Shown: positions 33,519-42,906, numbered from the stretch's first letter. The stretch is 64,000 bases of DNA from Streptomyces sp. NBC_01296 (GCF_035984415.1 NZ_CP130720.1:186001-250000), one strand, 5' to 3'. Notes: a model not told the origin generated them from the sequence alone. Numbers and translations are program-made.

Positions 33519-35027
33519 ATGAACGCTCTCGGTACAGCTCCGCAAACCTCGACACGGCGAGGATGGCGGCCGCGGATGGCCGCCCTGCTCTCGATGGTCT
33601 TCGTGGCCGGCTTCCTGGCGATGGTGAACCCGTCGTCCGCCTCGGCTGCCTCGGTCGACACCGGCAAGTGGTACGTGCTGGTGAACCGCAACAGCGGCAA
33701 GGCGCTGGACGACTACAACTTCGCCACCGCCGACGGCTCGCCAGTCGTCCAGTGGACCCGCTCCAGCAACGAAGTCCAGCAGTGGCGCTTCCTGGACTCC
33801 GGCAGCGGCTACTACCGCCTGCAGAACCGTAACTCCGGCAAGGTCCTGGACGACTACAACTGGTCCTCGGCCGACGGCACCGACGTCGTCCAGTGGAGCG
33901 ACCTCAACGCGACCAACCAGCAGTTCCGCCTCGCCGACTCCGCCGGCGGCTACGTCCGCCTCCTGAACCGCCACAGCAGCAAGGCCCTCGAGGTCCAGAG
34001 CGCCTCCACCGCCGACGGCGGCAAGATCGTCCAGTACGCCGACTGGGGCGGCGGCAACCAGCAGTGGCAGCTCGTCCCCGTCGCCGACGTCGGCACCGGC
34101 ACCGGCACGTGCGCTCTTCCGTCGACCTACCGCTGGACATCGACGGGCCCGCTGGCGGAGCCGGCGAACGGGCAGGTCGCGTTGAAGGACTTCAGCACCA
34201 CCACGTACAACGGCAAGCACCTGGTCTACGGGACGACCTCCAACGGAACGTCGTGGGGCTCGACGGGGTTCAGTCCCTTCACGAACTGGTCGGACATGGC
34301 GACGGCCACCCAGACGGGGATGAACGATCCCGCGGTGGCGCCCGAAGTGTTCTACTTCGCGCCCAAGAACGTCTGGGTGATGGTGTCCCAGTGGAGTCAG
34401 TGGCCGCTTTATTACCGCACGTCCAGCGACCCCACCAACCCCAACGGCTGGTCCGCCTCGCAGCCGCTGTTCACCGGCAGCCTCCCCGTCGACCCCCAGG
34501 GCCAGAAGGACGCCCCGATCGACCCGACCATGATCGCCGATGGCCAGAACATGTACCTGTTCTTCGCCGCCGACAACGGCAAGATCTACCGGGCCAGCAT
34601 GCCGATCGGGAACTTCCCCAGCAGCTTCGGCTCCTCGTACACGACGGTCATGAGCGACACAACGGACCTTCTGTTCGAGGCGCCGGAGGTCTACAAGGTC
34701 CAGGGCCAGAACCAGTACCTCATGATCGTTGAGGCGCAGGGTACGAACCGCTACTTCCGCTCGTTCACCGCCTCCAGCCTGGACGGTCCGTGGGCCGTCC
34801 AGGCCGGCAGCGAGAGCAGCCCCTTCGCGGGCCAGGCCAACAGCGGTTCCACCTGGGCCAAGGGCGTCAGTCACGGCGACCTGGTCCGCAACAACCCAGA
34901 CCAGACCAAGACCATCGATCCCTGCAACCTGCAGTTCCTCTACCAGGGCCTCCCCACCAACACACCGGCGGGCACCGACTACCTGAAACTGCCGTACCGG
35001 CCGGGCCTGCTCACCCTGCAGCGCTGA
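33519..35027 (+). CDS. Secreted GH62 alpha-L-arabinofuranosidase with ricin-type lectin domain
   Basis: 502 residues from ATG 33519, preceded by aggagg. A long signal peptide ends near NPSSASA/AS. Residues about 47-190 form a beta-trefoil ricin-like carbohydrate-binding module with repeated NRNSGKxLDDYN and VVQW...QQWRF units. After a TGTGTC linker, the GH62 catalytic domain includes [39 protein letters not shown] and [10 protein letters not shown], whose Asp and Glu residues fit the family's catalytic pattern. The enzyme removes arabinose side chains from arabinoxylan. The module order (lectin first) also occurs in other Streptomyces GH62 enzymes. Confidence 0.92.
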   Translation: MNALGTAPQTSTRRGWRPRMAALLSMVFVAGFLAMVNPSSASAASVDTGKWYVLVNRNSGKALDDYNFATADGSPVVQWTRSSNEVQQWRFLDSGSGYYRLQNRNSGKVLDDYNWSSADGTDVVQWSDLNATNQQFRLADSAGGYVRLLNRHSSKALEVQSASTADGGKIVQYADWGGGNQQWQLVPVADVGTGTGTCALPSTYRWTSTGPLAEPANGQVALKDFSTTTYNGKHLVYGTTSNGTSWGSTGFSPFTNWSDMATATQTGMNDPAVAPEVFYFAPKNVWVMVSQWSQWPLYYRTSSDPTNPNGWSASQPLFTGSLPVDPQGQKDAPIDPTMIADGQNMYLFFAADNGKIYRASMPIGNFPSSFGSSYTTVMSDTTDLLFEAPEVYKVQGQNQYLMIVEAQGTNRYFRSFTASSLDGPWAVQAGSESSPFAGQANSGSTWAKGVSHGDLVRNNPDQTKTIDPCNLQFLYQGLPTNTPAGTDYLKLPYRPGLLTLQR

Positions 35028-35135
35028 CCCGCCTGATCCACGGTGATCGCAATGGGGTGCGGTCCGCCGACACGTAGACGAGCTGTCTACGGCGTGGGCA
35101 ACTTCACCTGCTGACCGATACTCACCGCACCGAGG

Positions 35136-35160
35136 ACCCCAGCCGCGCATCGGCTGGGGT
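35136..35160. terminator. Terminator hairpin downstream of GH62
   Basis: ACCCCAGCCG / CGGCTGGGGT is a perfect 10-bp stem around cgcat, about 110 bp after the GH62 stop and followed by tcctcatcct. The remaining stretch to 35392 shows no convincing gene. Confidence 0.75.
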
Positions 35161-35392
35161 TCCTCATCCTGTGTCCCGTCCGCATTGGGCGGCGGGGCGC
35201 GGTCCAGGGTGCCCGAGCGCCACAGGCTGTTCAGGACCACGGCGCTGGCCATCAGTGACAGGACCAGCCCCGCGTCCGTGTACCCGGACCACAGGGCCCA
35301 TCCGACGCAGCCCGCCTCGCCCTCGACCGCGATCTCCTCCCCGTGAGCCCTCACCTACGCCGCCCCGCAGACCGTGGGTCGTGGCGGGTGGA

Positions 35393-35758
35393 TCAGCTCG
35401 TCCAAGCCTTGAGCTGAGCGGCGACCTCCCGCACCGGGAGCCCGTCCCGTGCCGCGCGGGTCAGGGGGAGCACGGTGTCCAGGCCGGGGCTCACAGGTAA
35501 ACCGCACGCCGCCAGGTAGGCCGCGGTCACCGTGGCTGCGAACAGCAGGTTCCTCACCTCCAGGCTGGGGTTTCTGGCCAGCTCGCACAGCAGAGCCGCC
35601 GCCTTGTGGTGAGGCTCGGGGTAGACCTCGTGGTCGAGGACCTCCGCACGATGACGTGCTTCTGCCGCGACCGGCACCCCGTAGTCGACGACCTCGGGAT
35701 CCCCTGGTATCTGCTGGGCCACTGCCAAGATCCAGGCGAGGTCGATCCGGAGGTTCAC
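35393..35758 (-). CDS. Fic/Doc-like toxin component
   Basis: 121 residues (MNLRIDLAWILAVAQQIPGD). It follows the layout of Streptomyces fic-family toxin-antitoxin proteins: VAAEARHRAEVLDHEVYPEPHHKAAALL, then the region where Fic proteins carry HxFxDGNGR. Here that segment reads LEVRNLLFAATVTAAYLAACG, so the canonical catalytic His and Gly-rich loop are not recognisable. Relatives share this degeneration. The start overlaps the antitoxin stop by 4 bases (ATGA). Confidence 0.7.
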   Translation of the reverse strand: MNLRIDLAWILAVAQQIPGDPEVVDYGVPVAAEARHRAEVLDHEVYPEPHHKAAALLCELARNPSLEVRNLLFAATVTAAYLAACGLPVSPGLDTVLPLTRAARDGLPVREVAAQLKAWTS

Positions 35759-36018
35759 GCGGCGTCCCTCGGCGCGGTCTCTGCCTGTCCTGCCGGCAGG
35801 CCGGGGTACCGGTCCTCACCGAATTCCGCCTCGAACCGGTCGGCGTAGCTGGCCAGGAAAGCCGAGGCGCCGGCCATGAAGGCGGCGCGTGACTCCTTCA
35901 CGTCCTGCTCGATCAGATCGGCCACGTACCCCTGCAGGCTCAAACCGCGGCGCTTGGCCCTTTCCTCCGCGGCCGCCTTGACGCCCTCGTCCAGTCGGAT
36001 GTTCGTCTGCTTTCCCAT
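35755..36018 (-). CDS. Ribbon-helix-helix antitoxin
   Basis: 87 residues from ATG 36018 (MGKQTNIRLDEGVKAA). The N-terminus has the RHH pattern: beta-strand TNIRL, helix EGVKAAAEERAKRRG, turn, helix LQGYVADLIEQDV. The acidic/Ala-rich C-terminal part (DRFEAEFGEDRYPG) would bind the toxin. It is the upstream gene of a two-gene operon with the Fic-like toxin and is expected to autorepress its promoter. Confidence 0.75.
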   Translation of the reverse strand: MGKQTNIRLDEGVKAAAEERAKRRGLSLQGYVADLIEQDVKESRAAFMAGASAFLASYADRFEAEFGEDRYPGLPAGQAETAPRDAA

Positions 36019-36300
36019 ACCCACCACCATAGCTAGCCGCTGATACCAACCGCTAGCAAAAGGAGGAACCGGGGGCAGCGCCCTTTCGCGCAGCCGAACG
36101 ACTCCCGCAGCTCGAAACTGGAACTGCTGCTAGTCCGGGCCTAGAGGAGGGCAACAGCACCCCGACGGCCAGGCTGCTTGCGACCCAGGCGCCGATTCCG
36201 GCCGCGATGATGCCCCCGACAGGTCCTTGGGCTCGTGGGCAACGAGCGCACAGCACAGGGACCCGCTGAGTAGACCGGCGGTGGAAGCGAACTCGGCCTC

Positions 36301-36411
36301 TTACCCGCCGCGGTGCAGCACCTGCTCGACCAGGGCCCGCACGCCGGCCGCGGCCGTCACGAGCAACGGCCCGGTCACCATGCCCACGAGGACCGCGGCC
36401 CACCACCGCAT
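36301..36411 (-). CDS. Small single-TM protein
   Basis: 36 residues (MRWWAAVLVGMVTGPLLVTAAAGVRALVEQ) starting 5 bases after the stop of the kinase remnant and preceded by gggggtgagcg. One TM helix followed by a short amphipathic tail. It may be an independent small gene or leftover coding sequence. No family known. Confidence 0.35.
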   Translation of the reverse strand: MRWWAAVLVGMVTGPLLVTAAAGVRALVEQVLHRGG

Positions 36412-36416
36412 CGCGC

Positions 36417-37125
36417 TCACCCCCACAGCAAGACCATGGTCACCGAGGCGATCATCAGCGCCACGAACACCCCGACCACGCTCTGCCCGCTGTCCACGCC
36501 GTGGGTGTCGTCGTGGCGTGCCTCCAGCCGGGAGCTGGCCGCGACGCAGCCGCTGGCCAGGACACCCAGCAGAGCGCCTGCCGTGTCCGGGAAGGCGGTG
36601 AAGGCCGCCAGCTGTCCGCCGACCAGGGCGGCCGTCCCGGCCCCGGCCCGCCAGGCCGTCGGCCGCGATCCCCGGTCGGCCTGGCGCCGAGGTACGCCTT
36701 CGGTCGGCGTGACCACTCTCGAAGCGAGACCCGTCCGGGGCCGCGTGCCGGCGCCCGCCGTGATGGCGACGGTCGCCTCGGCGACCCGCAAGGAAGCCGC
36801 AAGGGCCTGGAGTCGCCGGGCAACGGCTGCCGCGCTCGCGGGCCGCTGCTGCGGATCCTTGCTCAGCAGCTCCGCCGCCAGCCGCTCGAGCTCGACGGGT
36901 ACCTCAGGCCGCAAGGAGCGGACCGCGCGGGCACCCGGTGAAGGTGCTGGGTGAGCACCGGCCATCCGCCGCCCGCGAAGGGCGGCGCGCCGGTCAGCAG
37001 CTCGGACCGCAGGCAGCCCAGCGAGTACAGGTCGCTGCGGGAGTCGATCTCCGCGTCGCCGCGGGCCTGCCCCGAAAACATGTACGACGGCGTACCGATG
37101 CGATCCCAGGGGGATTCCGAGGTAG
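36417..37125 (-). pseudogene. Ser/Thr protein kinase fragment with C-terminal TM segments
   Basis: The remnant starts in the activation segment (DRIGTPSYMFSGQARGDAEIDSRSDLYSLGC, the APE-like and DLYS motifs), then LLTGAPPFAGGGWPVL. A frame change near 36930 leads into LRPEVPVELERLAAELLSKDPQQRPASAAAV, the C-lobe end of PknB-type kinases. Two hydrophobic segments follow (AALVGGQLAAF..., VGVFVALMIASVTMVLLW). The ATP-binding lobe and the HRD catalytic loop are missing, so it cannot be active. Confidence 0.75.
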
Positions 37126-37244
37126 AGGGCGGCGGAGCGGCGGGAACGGCCGGTGGCCATCTGGACGAGGCGGATCGCCGCGTCCCGCCGCAGTTGCCGT
37201 CTCGGCGCGTTGAGTTCATCGAGCGGGGGTGCCAGTGCTCGGGC
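37110..37244 (-). pseudogene. Possible TniQ-like fragment
   Basis: About 45 codons read ARALAPPLDELNAPRRQLRRD then AAIRLVQMATGRSRRSAALYLGIP, which resembles the C-terminal part of TniQ-family proteins of Tn7-like elements in actinobacteria. It joins directly to the kinase remnant in another frame. The match is short and from memory, hence tentative. Confidence 0.35.
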
Positions 37245-37309
37245 AAAACAGCGGGGATGGCGCGGGAGTCGAGTCGGCCCCGGTGGGTGGCGGGCTGGGG
37301 GAAGAGGGC

Positions 37310-37400
37310 GGGCTGCCCAACGGCTTTGTGGACATTGACATGCACATCGTCCGCCGCGACCCCCACGAACACGGGATTCGCCGTCCTGCCGCGCCGTTGA
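37310..37400 (+). pseudogene. Possible IS5 transposase scrap
   Basis: FVDIDMHIVRRDPHEHG, followed in another frame by GFAVLPRR, resembles the IS5 segment [24 protein letters not shown] seen in intact elements here. From 37400 to 37640 the minus strand has a further open stretch (GPVFLRFGRAHAHALRDAIG...EQMKAQQAEYQEQLRRA) without an identifiable start or family. Confidence 0.3.
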
Positions 37401-37733
37401 CGGCCCCCTTCTGCTCCGTCGCGCGGCGCAGCTGCTCCTGGTACTCCGCCTGCTGCGCCTTCATCTGCTCCGCTCGGCGGGCGGGGGCGGCGTCGCGGCG
37501 GGGATTGCCGATCGCGTCGCGCAGCGCATGCGCGTGGGCACGGCCGAAGCGGAGGAAGACCGGTCCGTTAGGGCCGTGGTCACGTGGGTTGCGGCGGTTA
37601 TCGGGGACGGCCAGTTCCTCGGACGGGAAGCATGCTCACTCACCGCATCCGAAGGCAGTGACCTTCTGAGCCTTGGTAGAGCCCACGCCCTCGGCACCGC
37701 CTATCTCGTGACTTTGATGCCCGCACTGGGCCG

Positions 37734-38138
37734 TCAGAGGCCTCCCACGACCTTGTGCGGCTTGATCCTCACGATCACGCGGTCGGCATCGTTGACCGAC
37801 GCCGGGTTGAATTCCGCGTACCTCTTGCCGGTGTACTTGAGCGACAACTCGTCGATCAGCTCGCGGCCGGGGTCGGCGGTCACTTCCGCGATGCCGCGGA
37901 TCTCGGCGTATGTATACGGCGCGTCGGCGGGCTGCACTACGACGCTGACCCGGGGGTCGCGGGTGAGGTTCTTGTACTTCTGACGGTCGATAGTCGTGGA
38001 GAACAGCACAGCATCACCGTCCCGCTTCACCCACACGGGGGACACCTGTGGGCTGCCGTCTGGCTGGATGGTGGCAACGGTGATGAAGACGGGCGAGTCC
38101 AGGAGCGTCTTCAGCCTGTCGGACAGTTCGGCGGGCAT
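37734..38138 (-). CDS. PPOX-class F420-dependent oxidoreductase
   Basis: 134 residues of the split beta-barrel flavin/deazaflavin family. It starts MPAELSDRLKTLLDSPVFITVATIQPDGSPQVSPVWVKRDGDAV, the typical cofactor-binding N-terminus, then STTIDRQKYKNLTRDPRVSVVV (phosphate-contacting K/R), YAEIRGIAEVTADPG and a C-terminal RVIVRIKPHKVVGG. Family members reduce unsaturated substrates such as biliverdin or quinones with F420H2. Complete length for the family. Monocistronic. Confidence 0.9.
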   Translation of the reverse strand: MPAELSDRLKTLLDSPVFITVATIQPDGSPQVSPVWVKRDGDAVLFSTTIDRQKYKNLTRDPRVSVVVQPADAPYTYAEIRGIAEVTADPGRELIDELSLKYTGKRYAEFNPASVNDADRVIVRIKPHKVVGGL

Positions 38139-38229
38139 GGTGCTCTCTCCCTGAGTCAGGATGACCCCTGCACGGGCCGGGGCCGTACGCTTACCCGATA
38201 CTGCGCCAACGCACCACTCACCACGGGCA

Positions 38230-38689
38230 TTCGCCCACCGCGCGTCGCCCTCCTCGCGGTGCTGGTGACCGCGGCCAGCGTGCAGGACTCCGTCGCCGGC
38301 ACTGCGCTACTCGACCAGGTCGCCGCCGGCCACCCCGGCATCCGCAAGGTGTGGGTCGACGGCGGTTACCGCCAGCACCTCGTCGAGCATGCTGCGGCCC
38401 TCGGCATCGACATGGAGATCACCGCCCGCAAGCCCGGGACCAGGGGGTTCACTCCCATCCCGAAGCGCTGGGCGGTCGAGCGGACCTACGGCTGGCTCAT
38501 GCTCCACCGCCGCCTGGCCCGCGACTACGAGACCCTCCCCACCCGCTCCGAAGCCGTGATCCACATCGCCATGACCGACCTCATGGCCCGCCGCCTAACC
38601 GGCGAGAACACCATCTCCTGGCGCGACCCGACACACCAGACCAAACAGAAGATCCCGGGATAAAACAGAGGGATAAAACGACCTCTGAG
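38230..38689 (+). pseudogene. 3' remnant of an IS5-family element
   Basis: Codons from about 38245 read [83 protein letters not shown] to a stop at 38663. These are the second half of the DDE domain. The IS end CGACCTCTGAG (38679-38689) is the same terminus type as in the other IS5 copies. The 5' half and left end are absent. Confidence 0.8.
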
Positions 38690-38868
38690 TACCGCGTAGC
38701 GGGGCAGGGTGGGGATCACCCGCCACCGTCCGGCTGGGCGGGCACCCGGACATCGGCCTCAGCCGCAGCGGGCGGGTGGGGCGGCCCGCACCGCCCTCCG
38801 CGAACTCCGCCACGCTCGTGGGTAACCCGGACGGCCCGGGCGCCGTTGAACCGGGCGTGACCACGACG

Positions 38869-39048
38869 ATGCGGCTCACGCCCGTCATCGGCGTGCAGCG
38901 AAGTAGCGGTGAAACGGTTCCTCGACCCGACCTGGAGCCGCTCTTCGCCGAGCTCGCCGCCCGGTGTGCCAGCGCCTCCACCTGGACAGTGGTCGTAGCC
39001 AGCCCGGCTCCCGCCTCGGATACCGTGTTCCTCTACGGGGTGCCATAA
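38869..39048 (+). CDS. Small hypothetical protein
   Basis: 59 residues from ATG 38869 (GTG 38857 is the alternative). The sequence MRLTPVIGVQRSSGETVPRP, an amphipathic helix (LEPLFAELAARCAS) and a hydrophobic strand (WTVVVAS) look protein-like. It lies 35 bp upstream of the next plus-strand gene and may be cotranscribed with it. No family recognised. Confidence 0.45.
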   Translation: MRLTPVIGVQRSSGETVPRPDLEPLFAELAARCASASTWTVVVASPAPASDTVFLYGVP

Positions 39049-39083
39049 CGGATGTGACGCCCCCCACCGGAGGTAGTCAGCGT

Positions 39084-39473
39084 ATGAGTTCAAAGCGCAG
39101 CAAGAATCCAGCCCTGCCCGTACTTGACGACGCATTCCGACTCGCGTCGGTCAAGGACGCCGAAGAGTCCACCCGTGACTTGGCCGCGCGGCTGGCCACC
39201 ACCGAGCTGCGCCGCGTTTCCCACCCGGGCCGGGTCACCTGGGAGCCCACCGATCAGGCCGAGCCCGTACCGGTCCCGCCGACTGTGGTCGACGGTGACG
39301 GGGACCTGTGGCTGCGGGACCGGGGCACTGGCACCTGGACCATGCCCGAGTTCAACCCGAAGGAGTTCCCGGCCCGCTGTGGCGAGGTTCTGACGTGGAA
39401 CCAGCTTGCCCGCGAGTTCGGCCCGCTGACCGCACTGGCCGACGACCGCCGCATCGGCGGCGGCCGGCGCTGA
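39084..39473 (+). CDS. Conserved hypothetical protein
   Basis: 129 residues from ATG 39084 with ccggagg nine bases upstream. Starts MSSKRSKNPALPVLDDAFRLASVKDAEESTRDLAARL; a middle part with VVDGDGDLWLRDRGTGTW resembles a short beta-hairpin repeat, and the C-terminus has VLTWNQLAREFGPLTALADD. It looks like a small Streptomyces cytoplasmic protein; the function is unknown. Downstream, 39474-39600 retains an open, codon-like frame (FWDDRAPEA...GSWELQLTAELDDGGEQVSVVV) without a start, probably a relic. Confidence 0.55.
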   Translation: MSSKRSKNPALPVLDDAFRLASVKDAEESTRDLAARLATTELRRVSHPGRVTWEPTDQAEPVPVPPTVVDGDGDLWLRDRGTGTWTMPEFNPKEFPARCGEVLTWNQLAREFGPLTALADDRRIGGGRR

Positions 39474-39622
39474 CCGCGCAGCCTTCTGGGATGACCGCGC
39501 CCCTGAAGCGCCCGTTACGGGTAGCTGGGAGCTCCAGCTCACCGCCGAGCTCGACGATGGCGGCGAGCAGGTGAGCGTGGTGGTGGCGTGCGACGGAGCC
39601 CCCGCCACTGCTGGAGGACAAA

Positions 39623-39662
39623 GTGGCGGGCCCCCGGCGGTTGACCGCCGGGGGCCCGCCAC
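39623..39662. terminator. 19-bp stem terminator hairpin
   Basis: GTGGCGGGCCCCCGGCGGT / ACCGCCGGGGGCCCGCCAC is a perfect 19-bp stem with almost no loop. It lies after the plus-strand gene pair and 25 bp before IS630-C, and would stop transcripts entering the IS. Confidence 0.8.
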
Positions 39663-39687
39663 CGTTCAAGATCAATCCTTAGCGTTA

Positions 39688-40854
39688 CTGACTTCGGCTT
39701 TTCAAGGTGAGGCTGGTGCGTCGAGGGCGAGGCCGGTGCCAGCTATGAAGCCGTCGAGGGTGTGGGGCCGGTATTGAAGGCGTTTGAGCCGGTTGCGGAC
39801 GAGTGCTTCGAGGCGGTCGAGTGCCATGACGGCGAGGTTGGCGAGGCTGCGTTTGACGTGTGCCCAGACGCCCTCGACCGGGTTCAGGTCGGGTGAGTAG
39901 GCGGGCAGCAGGAAGACCGTCAGCCACTCACGCTCTGCCACGAATTCCTGCATCCTGCGGGAAACGTGGGTGTCGAGCCGGTCCCAGACCAGCACGATCG
40001 GCGCCCTGACCAGCTGATGGACTCCGTCGAGCAGAGCGATGAAGTCCCGCTCGCCCATACTGCGACGTGTTCCGTTGCCGGCGGGGTGGGTCCGCAGGCG
40101 GTGACACAGCCGAGTCCGGGAGCCGGGCCGCATCGCGATCAGGCCGGCCACCGACAGCCGTCCCGAGCGGCGCCCGCTGACCGTCACGACCGGCGTGATG
40201 CCGCGCCGGCCCCAGGTCCGTCCCCGGGGCGGCCGTCGGGTGAAGCCGGCTTCGCCCTCGAAGCAGACGTAGCCCCCGCAGGCCGCCCGGGCCCTTTTAC
40301 CTCCGCCCAGGTCGCCTCCCGCCACGTGCTCACGGCCTGCTCGTCGCGTTCGGCGACCCGCCGCGCGGGCACCTGCGGGGAGAACCCGAGCCGGTGCATC
40401 AACCGGGTGGCACCCGAGACGCTGTAGGAAATGTGGAACTTCCTGCCGATCAGCGTGACCACCCTCGACGCGGTCCACACCTGGTCCTCCACCCAGCCGT
40501 GCGCGGCCGGCCCCTCCTCCAGATACACGGCCAGCTTCTCCAGACACCGCGAGGACAGACGGCACCGCGACCCGCTCGGACCGCGGGAAGCCAGAGCCTG
40601 AACACCGCCGTCCCGCCACAACTGGTGCCACTGATAAGCCGACTTCACGCTCACCCGCAGCCGCCGTGCGACTTCCGACGGCTTGACCTTCTGCTCGAAC
40701 AGTTCAGCCGCCTGCATCCGTACCGTCTCGCGCCGCTGACGTCCTGTCGGAGTCAGCCCTCCCCCATCCGCATATCTCACACACCACGAATACAGTCACC
40801 CACCCACACCCATCAGGAACATCGCAACGATTCACCCCAACGAGCTCAAGTCAG
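39688..40854 (-). mobile_element. IS630-family element C
   Basis: The ends share CTGACTT (39688 onward, and AAGTCAG ending at 40854) with further imperfect matches, and each is flanked by TA (39686-39687, 40855-40856), the IS630 target duplication. The right end overlaps the stop codon of the lipoprotein gene at 40846-41517. Confidence 0.75.
39702..40780 (-). CDS. IS630-family transposase, two frames
   Basis: The first frame (from ATG 40780) holds the HTH half: RQRRETVRMQAAELFEQKVKPSEVARRLRVSVKSAYQWHQLW, then WTASRVVTLIGRKFHISYSVSGATRLMHRLGFSPQ. After WAEVKGPGR (about 40290) a -1 shift gives ACGGYVCFEGEAGF and the DDE half: VLVWDRLDTHVS (Asp), LPAYSPDLNPVEGVWAHVKRSL (Glu). The sequence gtaaaagggcccggg lies at the switch. 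This could be programmed frameshifting, known in several IS630 elements, or a mutation. Confidence 0.8.
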
Positions 40855-41517
40855 TAGATAGAACTTCTTGTCGCCCAGCCAGAAGGTGCCACTGAGCCGG
40901 ATCGCCACCTTCCCGCCCTTCTCGATGGTCCCCGAGGCGGGGGTCACCACGACGCCCGGCGCAGCCTTCTGATTCGTGCGTTCCGGCCGCGTTCCGTACT
41001 CGGGCCTCAGTTCCGGATAGGCGAATTCGGCGAGGACCGCGTACGCCTTGAAGGATGCCCTCTCCTTCACAGGGGACACGTAGATGCCGCCCCCAGGGTT
41101 GAGAGTCCCGCAGGTGAGGAATTCGTCCCCGACCTTCGTCGGCCTGCCGGGCCGCAGGCTACCCGGGATGAAGATGTTGCCCTTCAGGCCCTCCTCGAAC
41201 GGCTTGATCTGGTCGCCGCTCCCGGGCGGCTGGGAGGGCTTGGCCTTCAGATCCTGCTCGCCCGGCGGCTTGACCGGAAGCGTGCCCGGGCTCTTGTGCG
41301 CCGGTAGCGAGGGCGTCGCCGTGGACTCCGTACCACGCCCGTTGCCCTGGGACGGGGAACCACCTGCGGAACCGGCCGAGGATCGAGCCGGAGAACCGCC
41401 CGATGAGCCCCCGGAGGGGTCTGCTGAGGACAGTCCATCCTGACATGCCGTCACCGACACCATCAGCATCGTCGCCAGCGCCATGCCGGCCCGTACCCGC
41501 ACCCCACCTCGTGACAT
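40846..41517 (-). CDS. Lipoprotein of unknown function, 3' end altered by IS630-C
   Basis: 223 residues. Signal with lipobox VTAC, then a long Ser/Gly/Pro/Lys-rich linker and a C-terminal domain of about 110 residues (GNIFIPGSLRPGRPTKVGDEFLTCGTLNPGGGIYVSPV...GTIEKGGKVAIRLSGTFWLGDKKFYL). The IS insertion at TA 40855 replaces the native last codons; the present stop TGA is in the IS terminal repeat, adding only Leu-Thr. Expected to be anchored outside the membrane. Confidence 0.7.
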   Translation of the reverse strand: MSRGGVRVRAGMALATMLMVSVTACQDGLSSADPSGGSSGGSPARSSAGSAGGSPSQGNGRGTESTATPSLPAHKSPGTLPVKPPGEQDLKAKPSQPPGSGDQIKPFEEGLKGNIFIPGSLRPGRPTKVGDEFLTCGTLNPGGGIYVSPVKERASFKAYAVLAEFAYPELRPEYGTRPERTNQKAAPGVVVTPASGTIEKGGKVAIRLSGTFWLGDKKFYLLT

Positions 41518-41765
41518 GACACCGAGTGTGAGCCCTGCCGGCTGATCGTCTCAAGGACGGAACAGGCGTAGCCGGAGCGTAAAGACCCTCTTCTCCACGA
41601 ACGTCATTGACGCTCCGCAGCCTCACAGACCGCAGGTCAGAGGCCAAGTAGCGAGGCGACCACCACGGCGAGAACTGACAGCACCAGCGCCTGGACCTGG
41701 CGCGCTCATCGCGCCGTCACAGCCAGCGCCGCCATCTAAACCAGCCGCAGCGCACAGCCCCGTAC

Positions 41766-41803
41766 AGATCGGCCTCCCCTCATCCTCCGGGGGAGGCCGA
41801 TCT
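41766..41803. terminator. Terminator hairpin
   Basis: AGATCGGCCTCCCC / GGGGAGGCCGATCT forms a 14-bp stem around tcatcctccg. It lies at the 3' side of the DUF1206-like remnant. Confidence 0.7.
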
Positions 41804-42060
41804 CATGTCGAGATCCAGTGATGTTCCGCAGCGGCCCGTCTCGCGTACGGAGGGGGCCTCTTCAGGCCGGCGCCGCCCCGGCGCCAGCCCCCGGCCCTGA
41901 CCTCCGACCCTCTCCTCCCTCGATCACCGCCTGCCGGCGCCTGTCCGAAGACGGCCTCGGACAGGCGCCACAGCGCCATCGCCGCCAGCCCCACCAGCAG
42001 CACCCGGCCGAACGGCTGCTCGCCGATGGTCCCGCCCGGTGCGTGAGCGCTGCCGCACCG
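41803..42060 (-). pseudogene. DUF1206-like fragment
   Basis: One frame reads GTIGEQPFGRVLLVGLAAMALWRLSEAVFGQAPAGGD, which matches one repeat of the DUF1206 membrane protein (QPFGxxLLxxxxxGxxxxALWxLxEAxFG). Complete family members have three such repeats and six TM helices; only one is present here, with no proper start. From 41518 to 41765 I see no other gene. Confidence 0.5.
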
Positions 42061-42289
42061 GGGTTCCACGTCGTCTGGACTGCGGCCCGGGCGCCTGGGA
42101 CAGTGGGGGGACAACCAGCCTGGTCTGGTGGGAGACCCTGTGCCGCCCTGGCGCCCCCGTTCGGTGGCCAGTTGACGGGCACGGGCGGTCTCGCTCGGCT
42201 GCTCGCGGCCCTATGCCGCGTGCTCAACGGCCACCTTGCCCGCATCGGCGGGCGACCGTGATGGGCTCGACCCCTGAACGGGGCGAACC

Positions 42290-42703
42290 ATGAACGACGC
42301 AATTCTCGTCACCATGAGCCACGATCCGAAGGGCACCGTCATCACGGTGACCGGCGAGCTGGACATGGACACCTGCCCGGCCCTGCGACAAGCCATCACC
42401 ACCGCAGCGGCCAACCAAGCCCCCCTGCACCTGAACCTTGCCGGCGTGTCCTTCATGGAGGTCATCGCGCTGCGTCTGCTGCTCGACCTCCACCGCGACT
42501 TCCAACAGCGCGCAGTACTCCTGGACATCAGCGGATTCCAGCGGCAGCCCACACGGCTGCTCACCCTCACCTCCAGCCGCCACCTCCTCCGCCGCCGCAC
42601 CCGGCCAGCACAGGCCGCTCCCCACCCGGTCTCCGTGCAACTGCGTTCGCCCTCGAGCCTCGCCGGCGCCCGCGTCGCAGCTGTCGCACCCTACCAATGC
42701 TGA
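42290..42703 (+). CDS. STAS-domain protein lacking the phosphorylatable Ser
   Basis: 137 residues. It has the anti-anti-sigma fold pattern: KGTVITVTGELDMDTCPALRQAI, then LHLNLAGVSFMEVIALRLLLDLHR. In active RsbV/SpoIIAA proteins this segment is F(M/L)D-S-(S/T)-G; here residues 57-60 are EVIA, so the kinase-target serine is missing. The last 45 residues are Arg/Pro-rich and atypical, possibly a frame-altered tail. It may still bind an anti-sigma factor constitutively, or be decaying. Confidence 0.75.
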   Translation: MNDAILVTMSHDPKGTVITVTGELDMDTCPALRQAITTAAANQAPLHLNLAGVSFMEVIALRLLLDLHRDFQQRAVLLDISGFQRQPTRLLTLTSSRHLLRRRTRPAQAAPHPVSVQLRSPSSLAGARVAAVAPYQC

Positions 42704-42906
42704 ACACCCCAGCCTACGCGTGAGAGCCCCGCCCGACGGGCCGCCATCCACCGGGACAAGAGCCGGGCATCCACCACCGCGCCGGACCATGGGGATTGCC
42801 CGATACTTCCTTGGAAACGGTCCTGCCGGGGACGGCTGACAGCCGTCACCGGGCGCATGGCTCCTGGTGCAGCCGAAATGCACGGCCTGTCTGCGGGCCG
42901 CTGCTG

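Noticed and set aside
33372..35354. Long minus-strand ORF of 660 codons opposite the GH62 gene
   Set aside because: It is antisense to an unmistakable GH62/ricin protein; GC-rich codon bias keeps the opposite frame open. No domain seen.
35170..35354. Minus-strand open stretch with a hydrophobic segment (ALWSGYTDAGLVLSLMASAVVLNSLW)
   Set aside because: Could be a fragment of a cation-transporter-like membrane protein, but it is too short and has no supporting motif or clear start.
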